This document shows positions 1 to 8,542 of a DNA stretch of 64,000 nt, piece after piece. The stretch is from Bacteroidota bacterium (GTDB taxonomy: Bacteria > Bacteroidota > Bacteroidia > B-17B0 > Aurantibacillaceae): contig JAAFIQ010000007.1 in the NCBI GenBank assembly GCA_013298715.1, positions 90,661-154,660 of the forward strand, given 5' to 3'. A program made the position numbers and the translations under genes. Each line of letters opens with the position of its first letter. The first letter of the stretch is position 1. Under the pieces are notes generated by a model that saw only the letters and a program-made list of their open reading frames with translations, was not told the DNA's origin and made no database searches.

Positions 1-2478
1 CACGATTATATTGGCATAGAACACCTAATGTTAGGAATGATTAGAGATGGCGATGGTGTTGGTATGCGTTTATTAAAAAACTTAGGCATTGATGTGAATG
101 AGTTTAGAAAGACAATTGAGCAAAACCTTACACCAGGTATGCGCAAATCGAACAATTTGGCAAACATACCGTTGGTAAAACAGGCAGAAAAAACTTTGAA
201 ATTAACATATTTAGAAGCAAAAACCTTTAAATCTATTCAAATAGGTACTGAACATTTGCTGTTATGTATTTTAAAAGATAATGATAATGTAGTTACAAAA
301 ACATTGTTGCGCTATGGCGTAGATTACGATGCTGTGCGTGCTGAATTAGAAGGCTTTTTAGATAACCCAAGCAAAATTGAAAATGCCACACCTAGCGATA
401 GCGATGGCGATGAAGATGATAACTTTGGCGGACAAAAAAACGATCCAAATGCTAGTAAAAAACCTGGTGAGAGCAAAAGCAAAACGCCAGTGCTTGATAA
501 CTTTGGCAGAGATTTAACCAAAATGGCTGAGGATGGGAAGTTAGATCCTGTTGTTGGACGTGAAAAAGAAATTGAGCGTGTATCGCAAATTTTATCGCGC
601 AGAAAAAAGAACAACCCAATTTTAATTGGTGAGCCTGGAGTTGGTAAAAGTAGTATTGCCGAAGGTTTAGCTTTACGAATTGTTCAGCGCAAAGTGAGTC
701 GCGTATTGTTTGGTAAACGTGTTGTAACACTAGATTTAGCAAGCCTTGTGGCTGGAACAAAATACCGTGGTCAGTTTGAAGAGCGCATGAAAGCTGTAAT
801 GAATGAACTTGAAAAAAGCCCTGATGTGATTTTATTTATTGATGAGATTCATACAATTATTGGCGCAGGTGGTGCTAGCGGAAGTTTAGATGCAAGCAAC
901 ATGTTTAAACCAGCCTTAGCGCGTGGCGAAATACAATGTATTGGTGCAACAACGTTAGATGAGTACCGCCAATATATTGAAAAAGATGGTGCTTTGGAGC
1001 GTCGTTTCCAAAAAGTAATTGTTGAACCAGCAACACAAGATGAATCGTTACAAATTTTAAACAACATAAAATCTAAGTACGAAGACCATCATAATGTAAT
1101 TTACACCCCAGAAGCTATCAAAGCTTGCGTGGCGTTAACAGCAAGGTATATAACAGATAGGCATTTGCCAGATAAAGCAATTGATGCGTTAGATGAGGCT
1201 GGGAGTAGGGTTCATATCACCAATATTACGGTGCCTGATGAAATTTTAGAACTTGAAAAAAAGATGGAAGACATTAAGGAGTTAAAAAACCAAGTTGTCA
1301 GAAGTCAGAAATACGAAGAAGCAGCCAGACTGCGTGATACAGAAAAACAGTTACAAGCGCAATTAGAAGCAGCTAAAAAATCTTGGGAAGAGGCCACAAA
1401 ATTAAATCGTGTAACAGTTACCGATGAAAATGTGGCGGAGGTTGTTAGTATGATGAGCGGTGTGCCTGTGCAACGTGTTAATCAAAACGAAAGTGAGAAG
1501 TTGGTTAAAATGAACGATTTACTAAAAGGCAAGGTAATTGGGCAAGACAAAGCATTAGAAAAAGTAGTAAAAGCAATTCAACGTAACCGCGCCGGATTAA
1601 AAGACCCCAATAAACCAATTGGTTCGTTTATATTCTTAGGCCCGACTGGTGTAGGTAAAACGCAATTGGCAAAAGTATTAGCTCGTCATTTATTTGATAA
1701 CGATGATGCGTTAATACGAATTGACATGAGTGAATACATGGAAAAATTTGCTGTAACACGCTTAATTGGAGCGCCTCCTGGATACGTTGGTTACGAAGAA
1801 GGTGGACAGTTAACCGAGAAAGTTCGTCGTCGACCTTATGCGGTTGTATTGTTAGATGAAATTGAAAAAGCACATCCAGATGTGTTTAATATGTTGTTGC
1901 AAGTTTTAGATGATGGCATGCTAACCGATAGTTTAGGAAGAAAAATTGATTTTAAAAACACCATTATTATTATGACAAGTAATATTGGTGTACGTCAGTT
2001 AAAAGATTTTGGAACAGGTGTAGGATTTGGTACAGCTGCCCGAAATGATAACCAAGATGAGGCTTCGAAAGGTGTAATTGAAAATGCGCTTAAGAAAGCC
2101 TTTGCACCGGAATTTTTGAATAGAATTGATGATGTGATAATGTTTAATAGCTTGGCTAAAGAAAGCATTCATAAAATTATTGATATTGAATTAGCAAACT
2201 TATTTGGACGAATTACTGGCCTAGGTTACTCTATTAAAATTACTGATGCTGCAAAAGATTACATAGTAGACAAAGGCTACGATGCTAATTACGGTGCAAG
2301 ACCATTAAAACGCGCCATTCAGAAATATTTAGAAGACCCTATGGCAGAAGAAATTATCAAAAATAATTTAGCCGAGGGTGATGAGTTAGAAGTAGATTAC
2401 AAAAAAGATACTGATGAAATTGTAATAACAGCTAACAAAGCAAAAACCAAAAAAGGCAAAAAAGAAGACAAAGCTTAA
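1..2478 (+). CDS. clpC: ClpC-type AAA+ unfoldase subunit, 5' end outside the window
   Basis: Hsp100 unfoldase that feeds proteins to the ClpP protease in the cytoplasm. The reading frame is open at base 1, so the first codons are missing; 825 residues are visible. In order: the remainder of the Clp N domain (to about residue 120), an acidic low-complexity linker (about 125-155), the first AAA+ module with Walker [10 protein letters not shown] near residue 210 and Walker B ILFIDEIH, a UVR-type helical hairpin near residue 436 ([10 protein letters not shown]), the second AAA+ module with Walker A GPTGVGKT near residue 547, and a Lys-rich tail. The UVR motif and short middle region fit ClpC rather than ClpB. 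A VGF tripeptide (GVGFGT) sits where the ClpP-docking loop is expected. The first Walker A ends in S-S rather than the usual T-A, a mild variation. A clear terminator follows at once. Confidence 0.95.
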   Translation, partial: HDYIGIEHLMLGMIRDGDGVGMRLLKNLGIDVNEFRKTIEQNLTPGMRKSNNLANIPLVKQAEKTLKLTYLEAKTFKSIQIGTEHLLLCILKDNDNVVTKTLLRYGVDYDAVRAELEGFLDNPSKIENATPSDSDGDEDDNFGGQKNDPNASKKPGESKSKTPVLDNFGRDLTKMAEDGKLDPVVGREKEIERVSQILSRRKKNNPILIGEPGVGKSSIAEGLALRIVQRKVSRVLFGKRVVTLDLASLVAGTKYRGQFEERMKAVMNELEKSPDVILFIDEIHTIIGAGGASGSLDASNMFKPALARGEIQCIGATTLDEYRQYIEKDGALERRFQKVIVEPATQDESLQILNNIKSKYEDHHNVIYTPEAIKACVALTARYITDRHLPDKAIDALDEAGSRVHITNITVPDEILELEKKMEDIKELKNQVVRSQKYEEAARLRDTEKQLQAQLEAAKKSWEEATKLNRVTVTDENVAEVVSMMSGVPVQRVNQNESEKLVKMNDLLKGKVIGQDKALEKVVKAIQRNRAGLKDPNKPIGSFIFLGPTGVGKTQLAKVLARHLFDNDDALIRIDMSEYMEKFAVTRLIGAPPGYVGYEEGGQLTEKVRRRPYAVVLLDEIEKAHPDVFNMLLQVLDDGMLTDSLGRKIDFKNTIIIMTSNIGVRQLKDFGTGVGFGTAARNDNQDEASKGVIENALKKAFAPEFLNRIDDVIMFNSLAKESIHKIIDIELANLFGRITGLGYSIKITDAAKDYIVDKGYDANYGARPLKRAIQKYLEDPMAEEIIKNNLAEGDELEVDYKKDTDEIVITANKAKTKKGKKEDKA

Positions 2479-2480
2479 TA

Positions 2481-2510
2481 AAAAAACCCTCGCATCTGCG
2501 GGGGTTTTTT
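2481..2510. terminator. Rho-independent terminator after clpC, bidirectional
   Basis: An A6 run, then CCCTCGCA, a 2-base loop and TGCGGGGG, then T6. The stem has one G-T wobble. It lies 2 bp after the clpC stop and between convergent genes, and is symmetric enough to serve both clpC and the leftward guanylyltransferase gene. Confidence 0.85.
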
Positions 2511-2541
2511 GTTGGGTTAATTCTTTGCTTTACCAACACTA

Positions 2542-3630
2542 CTAAACAAACTTCTCACCTTTGTTTACTTTAACATCGTTTACAAAATTGCGTATTTGCT
2601 GTTCGTCTTCTTTTTTGCAAATCATTAAAACTCCTTCGCTTTCTACTACAATATAATCTTCTAAGCCTTGTAAAACAACCAATTTATCGGTTGGTACGTG
2701 TACAATGCAATTTTTGCTATCGTAGGTCATTACATTTTTTCCTACCAAGGCATTTCGGTTTTTATCTTTATCAATGTGTGTGTACAAACTTCCCCAAGTT
2801 CCTAAATCACTCCATCCAATTATACTAGAACGCACGTAAACATTTTTAGCTTTCTCCATCACACTGTAATCAATAGAAATATTTTTGCAAGTTGCATAAG
2901 CAGTTTCTATAAATTGTTGCTCGGTACTGGTATTGTAATGTTTAATTCCATCTTTAAAAATATTTCCTAATTCTGGGTCATGTGTCTCAATAGCATTAAT
3001 AATACTTTTAGTACTCCAAATAAAAATTCCGCTGTTCCATAAAAAATCGCCACTTTCTAAAAAGAATTTGGCCATTTGATGATCTGGTTTTTCGGTAAAT
3101 GTTTTTACTTTAAAAATACGTTTGTCTTTATCTTTTAAGTCGTTATCAACAAATTGTATATAACCGTAACCTGTATCTGGTCTTGTTGGTTTTATACCCA
3201 AGGTAATTAACGATTGATCTGCTTCAGCCTTTTTAAAACAACTTTGTACCGCTTTTACAAATGTATCTTCCTTTTTTATTAGGTGATCGCTTGGCGCAAC
3301 CAATGTTATTGCATTTGGGTTAAGTTGATGGATTTTGTAACTTGCATAAGCTACGCAGGGCCCTGTGTTTTTGCGTGCAGGTTCGGTTAAAATATTTTCT
3401 GGTGGTAAATTTGATAACTGTTCTTTTACTAAATTTTTATATTCTTTACTCGTTACAACAAAAATATTATTGGGTTTACAAAGTTTAATTAGTCGGTTGT
3501 AAGTTTGTTGAATTAACGTTTCTCCGCTTCCTAATACATCTAAAAACTGCTTAGGGTGCTGACTTGTACTCATAGGCCAAAAGCGCGACCCAATGCCGCC
3601 AGCCATTATAATACCATAATATTTGTCCAT
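2542..3630 (-). CDS. manC: Mannose-1-phosphate guanylyltransferase
   Basis: Makes GDP-mannose from mannose 1-phosphate and GTP in the cytoplasm. The 362-residue protein opens with the nucleotidyltransferase signature (IIMAGGIGSRFWPMS..HPKQF, residues about 7-28), has the SDHLI metal/substrate motif and the FTEKP sugar-binding motif. It ends after the transferase and short beta-helix region, with no fused phosphomannose isomerase domain, so it is the short form. I start it at the ATG at 3630 because a reading from a GTG 48 bases further up adds residues unrelated to the family. GDP-mannose is the precursor of GDP-fucose, which the fucosyltransferase at 40562-41422 would need; that link is inference. 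Confidence 0.92.
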   Translation of the reverse strand: MDKYYGIIMAGGIGSRFWPMSTSQHPKQFLDVLGSGETLIQQTYNRLIKLCKPNNIFVVTSKEYKNLVKEQLSNLPPENILTEPARKNTGPCVAYASYKIHQLNPNAITLVAPSDHLIKKEDTFVKAVQSCFKKAEADQSLITLGIKPTRPDTGYGYIQFVDNDLKDKDKRIFKVKTFTEKPDHQMAKFFLESGDFLWNSGIFIWSTKSIINAIETHDPELGNIFKDGIKHYNTSTEQQFIETAYATCKNISIDYSVMEKAKNVYVRSSIIGWSDLGTWGSLYTHIDKDKNRNALVGKNVMTYDSKNCIVHVPTDKLVVLQGLEDYIVVESEGVLMICKKEDEQQIRNFVNDVKVNKGEKFV

Positions 3631-3681
3631 AATTGTAAAAAAGGTATAATTTAAAAGGGTTACTTTAAAATCATACACTTA

Positions 3682-3689
3682 CAAAAATA
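3682..3689 (-). promoter_or_regulatory. Candidate -7 box for the guanylyltransferase gene
   Basis: TATTTTTG on the minus strand matches the Bacteroidota -7 consensus TAnnTTTG. It leaves a leader of roughly 45 nt before the ATG at 3630 and lies just past the end of the upstream regulator gene. No good -33 TTTG was identified. Confidence 0.4.
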
Positions 3690-3694
3690 ATTAA

Positions 3695-4384
3695 TTATTG
3701 GTTATCACGTGTGAATTTATACCCTACTCCGCGGATAGATTGAAAATATTTAGGTTCTTTTGGGTTTTCTTCAAAAATTTTACGAAAATTTAATATAAAA
3801 TTATCGATAGTTCTGCTACTCGCATTTTCGTTCGCTGTCCAGAGTGTGTCAATAATTTCCTCCCGCGAAACAACTTTATTACATCTATTTGTAAGTAATT
3901 TTAGTAAACCAATTTCGCGTTTTGATAAAGTGAGTTTTTGTTGTGGTGTAATAATTTCAAATGTTTCAAAATTGATACTGTTATTTTCAAATTCAAAAAT
4001 TTTCTGGTCTACTGATGGGTTGCTGCGTTTTATGAGGTTATTAATTCGCAAAAGCAATTCTTCTAACTCAAAAGGTTTGGTAATGTAATCATCTGCACCA
4101 AGTTTTAAACCTTCAATCTTATCAATACTTTGAGCTTTGGCCGTTAAAAAAATAATAGGTACTTTTTGATTAATTGCTTTCAATTGTCTACACACATCAA
4201 ATCCATTAATTTCGGGTAACATTACATCTAACAAAACCAAATTAATATGGTGCTTTTGTGCCTCAAATTCTTTAATAGCCTGCGATCCGGTTTTTGAAAT
4301 AAGTGTTTTGTACCCTTCTAAATTAAGGTTTAATTGTATGGTTTGAGCCAGCGCTAACTCATCTTCAACTATTTGTATTAGCAT
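3695..4384 (-). CDS. OmpR/PhoB-family response regulator, orphan
   Basis: Cytoplasmic two-component regulator of 229 residues. The receiver domain (about 1-120) has the acidic pair E7-D8, the phosphoacceptor D53 (LLDVMLPEINGFD), T81 and K103 (DDYITKPF). The C-terminal winged-helix DNA-binding domain (about 130-227) has the usual LTLSKREIGLLKLL start and ends GVGYKF. All residues needed for phosphorylation are present. No histidine kinase lies next to it; neighbours are manC and a T9SS protein, so its partner must be encoded elsewhere. An inverted repeat containing the likely promoter touches its start codon, which suggests autoregulation (inference). Confidence 0.92.
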   Translation of the reverse strand: MLIQIVEDELALAQTIQLNLNLEGYKTLISKTGSQAIKEFEAQKHHINLVLLDVMLPEINGFDVCRQLKAINQKVPIIFLTAKAQSIDKIEGLKLGADDYITKPFELEELLLRINNLIKRSNPSVDQKIFEFENNSINFETFEIITPQQKLTLSKREIGLLKLLTNRCNKVVSREEIIDTLWTANENASSRTIDNFILNFRKIFEENPKEPKYFQSIRGVGYKFTRDNQ

Positions 4385-4399
4385 TGTAACAAAGTTACA
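4385..4399 (-). promoter_or_regulatory. Inverted repeat enclosing the -7 box of the response regulator gene
   Basis: TGTAAC-AAA-GTTACA is a perfect 6-bp inverted repeat directly abutting the ATG at 4384. On the minus strand the -7 box TAACTTTG (4397-4390) lies inside it, with 5 nt between the final G and the ATG. A protein bound here would cover the transcription start; the mRNA should be leaderless or nearly so. Confidence 0.5.
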
Positions 4400-4474
4400 T
4401 ATTTTTTGGTAGCCATTAAAAACACGATTCTAACCATTTGAAACATAAATACCTTATATATGCTTTTTTTTAAT

Positions 4475-4482
4475 ACATTTGA
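4475..4482 (+). promoter_or_regulatory. -7 box of the T9SS protein gene at 4498
   Basis: TACATTTG matches TAnnTTTG exactly and lies 15 nt upstream of the ATG at 4498, giving a leader of about 10 nt. No convincing -33 element was found at normal spacing. Confidence 0.5.
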
Positions 4483-4497
4483 TCTAAAATAACTTAC

Positions 4498-5520
4498 ATG
4501 AAAAAAATTATACTAGGAATTTTATTTTTACTAGGAACAGTTAAAATTCAAGCGCAATCTGTTACGTTAACCGAAGGAGCTAATATGCCGATGGTTGGCG
4601 ACAGTGTAAAATATTATTTAGTTGATAGCTTAGGAATTAATATCTCATCTATAAACAACATTAGTGGTACAAACGTTACCTGGAATTATTCAAGTTTATC
4701 TCTTTTAAGTAATTCTTTAATTACAACACGTTACAAGGCACCATCAGCTGTGCCAAGCGCCAGCGCCTACCCCACTTGCAATGTGGTAGAAGGAACAACA
4801 AACTTTTATAAAAATACCAATGGGGCAAATGCTCAAACTGAATTAGTTGGAAACTCACTTACAGGTTTTACTGCGGCCTTAAATTTTTCAAACCCAGTAA
4901 TAACAGCAAAATATCCCTTTACAAGTACAAACACATTCACGGATTCGTTTAGTGGTTCAGTTACATTTACTTCAAACGGCACATTTAACGGAACAAGCAC
5001 TCTAACTGCAGATGGAACTGGCACAATCGTTTTACCTGGCGGACAAACTATTCCTAACGTTTTGCGTGTAAGATCAAGACAGAATTCAACAATAAGTGGT
5101 ATTATTCCGATTGTTCCTATAGCGGTTAGACTTACCAACTACGATTATTATGCGGCAGGAATAAAATTCCCTGTATTCTCTGTTGCATATACATCAATCG
5201 CTATTTTAACACCAACCGTTACAGGCCAAATTACAAGTAACACGGCAAACGCATTTGTTGGAATTGAAGAAAAGAATTTAGAAGTATCGAATGCAATTAT
5301 CACTTATCCTAACCCTGCCAGTGATATTGTAACCATTTTCAATACCAGCCAAGCAATTGATATTAAAAACATTAGTATTTACAATCAATTAGGCCAACTG
5401 ATAAATATTAATTCATCCTCGTTATCAGAAATTTCTGTTAAAGCGCTAAGTGCTGGTGTTTATTATTTAAGGATAGAAACAAATAAGGGAATTGCCAATA
5501 AGCGATTGGTAAAAGAATAA
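4498..5520 (+). CDS. Secreted protein with T9SS type A sorting tail
   Basis: 340 residues. A signal peptide (MKKIILGILFLLGTVKIQAQ, about 1-20) leads to a Ser/Thr/Asn-rich, beta-strand-like body that I do not recognise. Residues about 265-340 form a T9SS sorting domain: YPNPASD, then VTIFNTSQ, IYNQLGQL and a final GVYYLRIET...KRLVKE. The protein should cross the outer membrane through the type IX system and be attached or released at the surface. It is transcribed alone and ends exactly where the convergent methyltransferase gene ends, with no spacer. Function unknown. Confidence 0.85.
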   Translation: MKKIILGILFLLGTVKIQAQSVTLTEGANMPMVGDSVKYYLVDSLGINISSINNISGTNVTWNYSSLSLLSNSLITTRYKAPSAVPSASAYPTCNVVEGTTNFYKNTNGANAQTELVGNSLTGFTAALNFSNPVITAKYPFTSTNTFTDSFSGSVTFTSNGTFNGTSTLTADGTGTIVLPGGQTIPNVLRVRSRQNSTISGIIPIVPIAVRLTNYDYYAAGIKFPVFSVAYTSIAILTPTVTGQITSNTANAFVGIEEKNLEVSNAIITYPNPASDIVTIFNTSQAIDIKNISIYNQLGQLININSSSLSEISVKALSAGVYYLRIETNKGIANKRLVKE

Positions 5521-6192
5521 CTAAACTTTTACAGCCCTTGTAACCTCAACCTTTCCAGGAGGCCCTAAAAGTTTATCAACCCTAAAGCCAATTTCTTTTA
5601 GCATCCGTTTATAAATACCTTTTGAGCATTGGGTAACAATACAAGCACCAATTGGTAGTTTATTAAATAATTTCTCAAATAGTACCTTCTCCCACATTTC
5701 GGGTGTAACTTGGTGCGAAAAGCCCGAGTAATAAACAACGTGGTAAGGTTTACTCAATTTAAACTCATAAATATCTTTTTCAATTTTTTTAAAATTAAAT
5801 TGCCTATTAATTTGGAGTGGAACGTTCCAAGGAGAATAAATTAAATCAAAGTAATTTAGGCTTAATTCCTTTGTTGGAGCAAGCTCATCATATTTTAACA
5901 ATTTACAAATAGAGGTAGGTATTGGAAATTTATCAATACTGGTGTAACTAACTTTATAATTTCTTTTTGTTGCTTCAAGTAAAGTTAAATAGGCGTGCAA
6001 GCCAGTTCCAAAGCCAACCTCAAGTAAATTAATTGCTTTACCAAAGTTCGCTATGGCGTAATTTAAACCATTTTCTACATAAACCAAATTGCCTTCTTGT
6101 GCGGCACCGTAAATAGAATGGTAAGTTGTGTTTAAATCAGAGTCGTGAAGCGTTAATGTACCATCATCAGTTCTTATAATTTCTAGGTTCAT
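5521..6192 (-). CDS. MnmC-like SAM-dependent methyltransferase (DUF752 family)
   Basis: 223 residues. Resembles the methyltransferase half of MnmC, which completes the 5-methylaminomethyl group on wobble uridine 34 of some tRNAs. Seen: an N-terminal TDDGTLTLHDSDLNTTYHS segment, the SAM-binding LLEVGFGTGLHAYLTL (about residue 57-72), a DLIYSPWNVP segment in place of the usual D-A-F-xP motif, and the C-terminal GPPGKVEVTRA that marks this family in Bacteroidota. There is no FAD oxidase domain. The start at 6192 (MNLEIIRT) is preferred; longer readings overlap the upstream exporter gene by about 90 bp and add unrelated sequence. It follows the exporter by 14 bp and is probably cotranscribed. The target tRNA is inferred from family only. 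Confidence 0.8.
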   Translation of the reverse strand: MNLEIIRTDDGTLTLHDSDLNTTYHSIYGAAQEGNLVYVENGLNYAIANFGKAINLLEVGFGTGLHAYLTLLEATKRNYKVSYTSIDKFPIPTSICKLLKYDELAPTKELSLNYFDLIYSPWNVPLQINRQFNFKKIEKDIYEFKLSKPYHVVYYSGFSHQVTPEMWEKVLFEKLFNKLPIGACIVTQCSKGIYKRMLKEIGFRVDKLLGPPGKVEVTRAVKV

Positions 6193-6206
6193 TTTGGTAG
6201 GGCTAA

Positions 6207-8474
6207 CTATTCTTTTTTCTTCTTTTTGTAAATTAAAAATAGTAGTACAGGCAGTAAAAATATATCCGCTAAAACTGCTACAATAACTGTGATACAAATT
6301 AAAAAGCCAAAATAAAAGGTGCTTTGAAAATCGCTCAGCATAAGACTCATAAAGCCTCCCATTAAAATAAAGGTGGTTAAAATAATTGGTTTTCCGGTTT
6401 CAAAATAAGTGCGTTTAAAGGCATACATTAAACTTTTACCATAATCTAATTCTATTTTTAAACGCGAAATAAAGTGGATTGTGTCATCTGTTGCAATACC
6501 AAAAGCAATGCTAAATACCAAAGATGTTGCTGCCTTTAACTCAATGCCCGCATAGCCCATAAAACCTGCTATTACAAGTAAAGGAAACACATTTGGAATA
6601 AAAAACACCAAAACCATACGCCAACTTTTATGCAGAAAAAAAGTCAGAATTGCAATAATAATTAAGGAAAAAATAAATCCTTGCACCATATTATCTACCA
6701 TGTATTCGTTGTTTCTATCAATTAAATGAGCGGCTCCCGTAATTTTAAAATCTAGTAAGCTTGTATCGCATTTGGTTGCAATAAATTGCATTAAATTTTT
6801 GTTTCGTTGGTTTATTAAAAGACTTCCCTCATCGCGAATTTTAGAACTGATGCGTGTTTGTTTTAAATCCTGTGTGAGTAACCTTTTTATCTCTTTATTT
6901 TTTTTATTCTCCTTTAGCAGTTCCGTGATGTCAAATAAATCATCGCCAATTGGCATCTTCATAGATTTTGTTTCATTTGCACTAAAATGAATATTACTAA
7001 TTAAACTAGGAAGCGAGAGCACAAACCCAGCCTTGTACTCATTTTTAATAAACGTTTCAACCTTATAAATTTCTTTTAAAACAGAGGTATCTAATACATT
7101 GGCTTTTTTGCAATTTACCAATATTTCAAAAGGTCTAACCCCGCTATAATAGTTGTCAAAAAAATTAAAGTCTTGTTTAATTTTAACCTTCTCACTTAAA
7201 TCTTCCAACAAAATATTGTTTACTTTAATTTTGGATAAACCATATACAGACAATGCAACAATGGCAATAGATGCAAGTAAAATTGTTTTTTGATTTCTAA
7301 AAATCCAAAATAAACCACCACGCATAAGGTTTGTAGTTTTGCTGTTTCCTTGATGCACTGTAATTAACTTTTTAGGTGTAAAGAAATATAAAATTGCTGG
7401 CAATAAGGTGTAACTCAATACAAATGCTATAACCACCCCAATTGAGGTGTATATTCCAAAATCGCGAATGGGTTGGATAGAAGAAAATAGTAGCGATAAA
7501 AATCCAACCACGGTGGTAAGCAACGTTAAAAAGGTAGGAAATCCAACTTCTTTTAAAATCAAGGGATAAATTTTTTCACGTGCAGTTCCTTTGGCTAACT
7601 CTTCAAAATACTTTGTAAAAAAATGCACCACATCGCTCATACCTGCAATAAAAACCATTGTTGGCAACATGGTGCACATTATATCTATTTGTTTTCCAAT
7701 TAAGCTCATTATACCTAAAGTCCATAAAACTGAGAGCAAAACAATGGTAATTGGAACAAGTATACCATACAAACTTTTAAAACTAAACCATAAAAAAATT
7801 ACTACTACGGCAAATGAAAGAATTAAAAACAGAGTAAATTCTTTTGAAAGGTTGGTTAAATAAACGTCTTGAGCGAAAATTCTTCCAACATAATGCACCT
7901 CATCAAACTTAAAATCATTAATCAATTTTTTTAAATTTTTTGCTAAATCGTCGCACTCTCTTTTGGATAGCACGTCCTCGGTTTTTATAAACACACTAAG
8001 CGATTTTCCATTTTCAGGAAAAAATGAACCAACCAGGTAATGCGAATTATAAATAGTAGCGCTATCACTTTTGTAGAGCGACTCGTCATCAATGTGTAAA
8101 ATTTTTGTTTGAACTGGAATTAAACCACCTAAACTTATGTTTTTTAAATTAGTTGGTGAATTAACTCGAACTACATGCTTTACACGCTCAATCTGTTTAC
8201 AAAAACTATCAACTTTTAATAAAAATGGCTTATTAAAAATACCTTTGCTATTCTCAATTGCAACTAGGGCAAACTCGTTGTCGTATTCAAAAGTTTTTCG
8301 ATAATTGTTATAAACCTCTAACTCATGATCTTCATTAGGAAAAAAAGATTCAAAATCGTAGTTAAAACTTAAATTAAATAATCGAAAAACGCTGAGAAGC
8401 GAAAAAAGTACAACAAAAACAAGTACAATTAAATAATATCTTTTTTGATTTTTAATGGTGCGCAAAATTAACAA
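6207..8474 (-). CDS. MMPL/RND-superfamily membrane transporter, TTG start
   Basis: 755 residues, inner membrane. Typical twofold RND layout: TM1 (about 12-33), a large periplasmic loop (35-205), five TMs (about 208-365), TM7 (about 395-415), a second loop (about 420-585) and five more TMs to the C-terminus. Each half carries the sterol-sensing-like TM4 signature: GMSDVVHFF in the first and FGIATDDTIHFISRLK in the second, the latter with an Asp pair that could relay protons. Substrate unknown; relatives export lipids or hopanoids. The frame has a TAG directly before a TTG and no ATG before the first loop, so translation must start at TTG (8474 or 8465). Divergent from pruA with a spacer of about 70 bp. 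Confidence 0.85.
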   Translation of the reverse strand: MLILRTIKNQKRYYLIVLVFVVLFSLLSVFRLFNLSFNYDFESFFPNEDHELEVYNNYRKTFEYDNEFALVAIENSKGIFNKPFLLKVDSFCKQIERVKHVVRVNSPTNLKNISLGGLIPVQTKILHIDDESLYKSDSATIYNSHYLVGSFFPENGKSLSVFIKTEDVLSKRECDDLAKNLKKLINDFKFDEVHYVGRIFAQDVYLTNLSKEFTLFLILSFAVVVIFLWFSFKSLYGILVPITIVLLSVLWTLGIMSLIGKQIDIMCTMLPTMVFIAGMSDVVHFFTKYFEELAKGTAREKIYPLILKEVGFPTFLTLLTTVVGFLSLLFSSIQPIRDFGIYTSIGVVIAFVLSYTLLPAILYFFTPKKLITVHQGNSKTTNLMRGGLFWIFRNQKTILLASIAIVALSVYGLSKIKVNNILLEDLSEKVKIKQDFNFFDNYYSGVRPFEILVNCKKANVLDTSVLKEIYKVETFIKNEYKAGFVLSLPSLISNIHFSANETKSMKMPIGDDLFDITELLKENKKNKEIKRLLTQDLKQTRISSKIRDEGSLLINQRNKNLMQFIATKCDTSLLDFKITGAAHLIDRNNEYMVDNMVQGFIFSLIIIAILTFFLHKSWRMVLVFFIPNVFPLLVIAGFMGYAGIELKAATSLVFSIAFGIATDDTIHFISRLKIELDYGKSLMYAFKRTYFETGKPIILTTFILMGGFMSLMLSDFQSTFYFGFLICITVIVAVLADIFLLPVLLFLIYKKKKKE

Positions 8475-8516
8475 CTATTGTTGTTAAATAGGATTAAAAA
8501 AACGTGAAATAAAACT

Positions 8517-8524
8517 TATATTTA
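8517..8524 (+). promoter_or_regulatory. Possible -7 box for pruA
   Basis: TATATTTA matches seven of the eight positions of TAnnTTTG and lies 18 nt before the ATG at 8543, in the short space shared with the divergent exporter gene. Weak support. Confidence 0.3.
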
Positions 8525-8542
8525 GTGCTTAAAAAAATAGTT

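Noticed and set aside
5518-5523. Possible lost terminator between the T9SS gene and the convergent methyltransferase gene
   Set aside because: The stops abut with no spacer and I see no hairpin; this may simply reflect compact gene packing.
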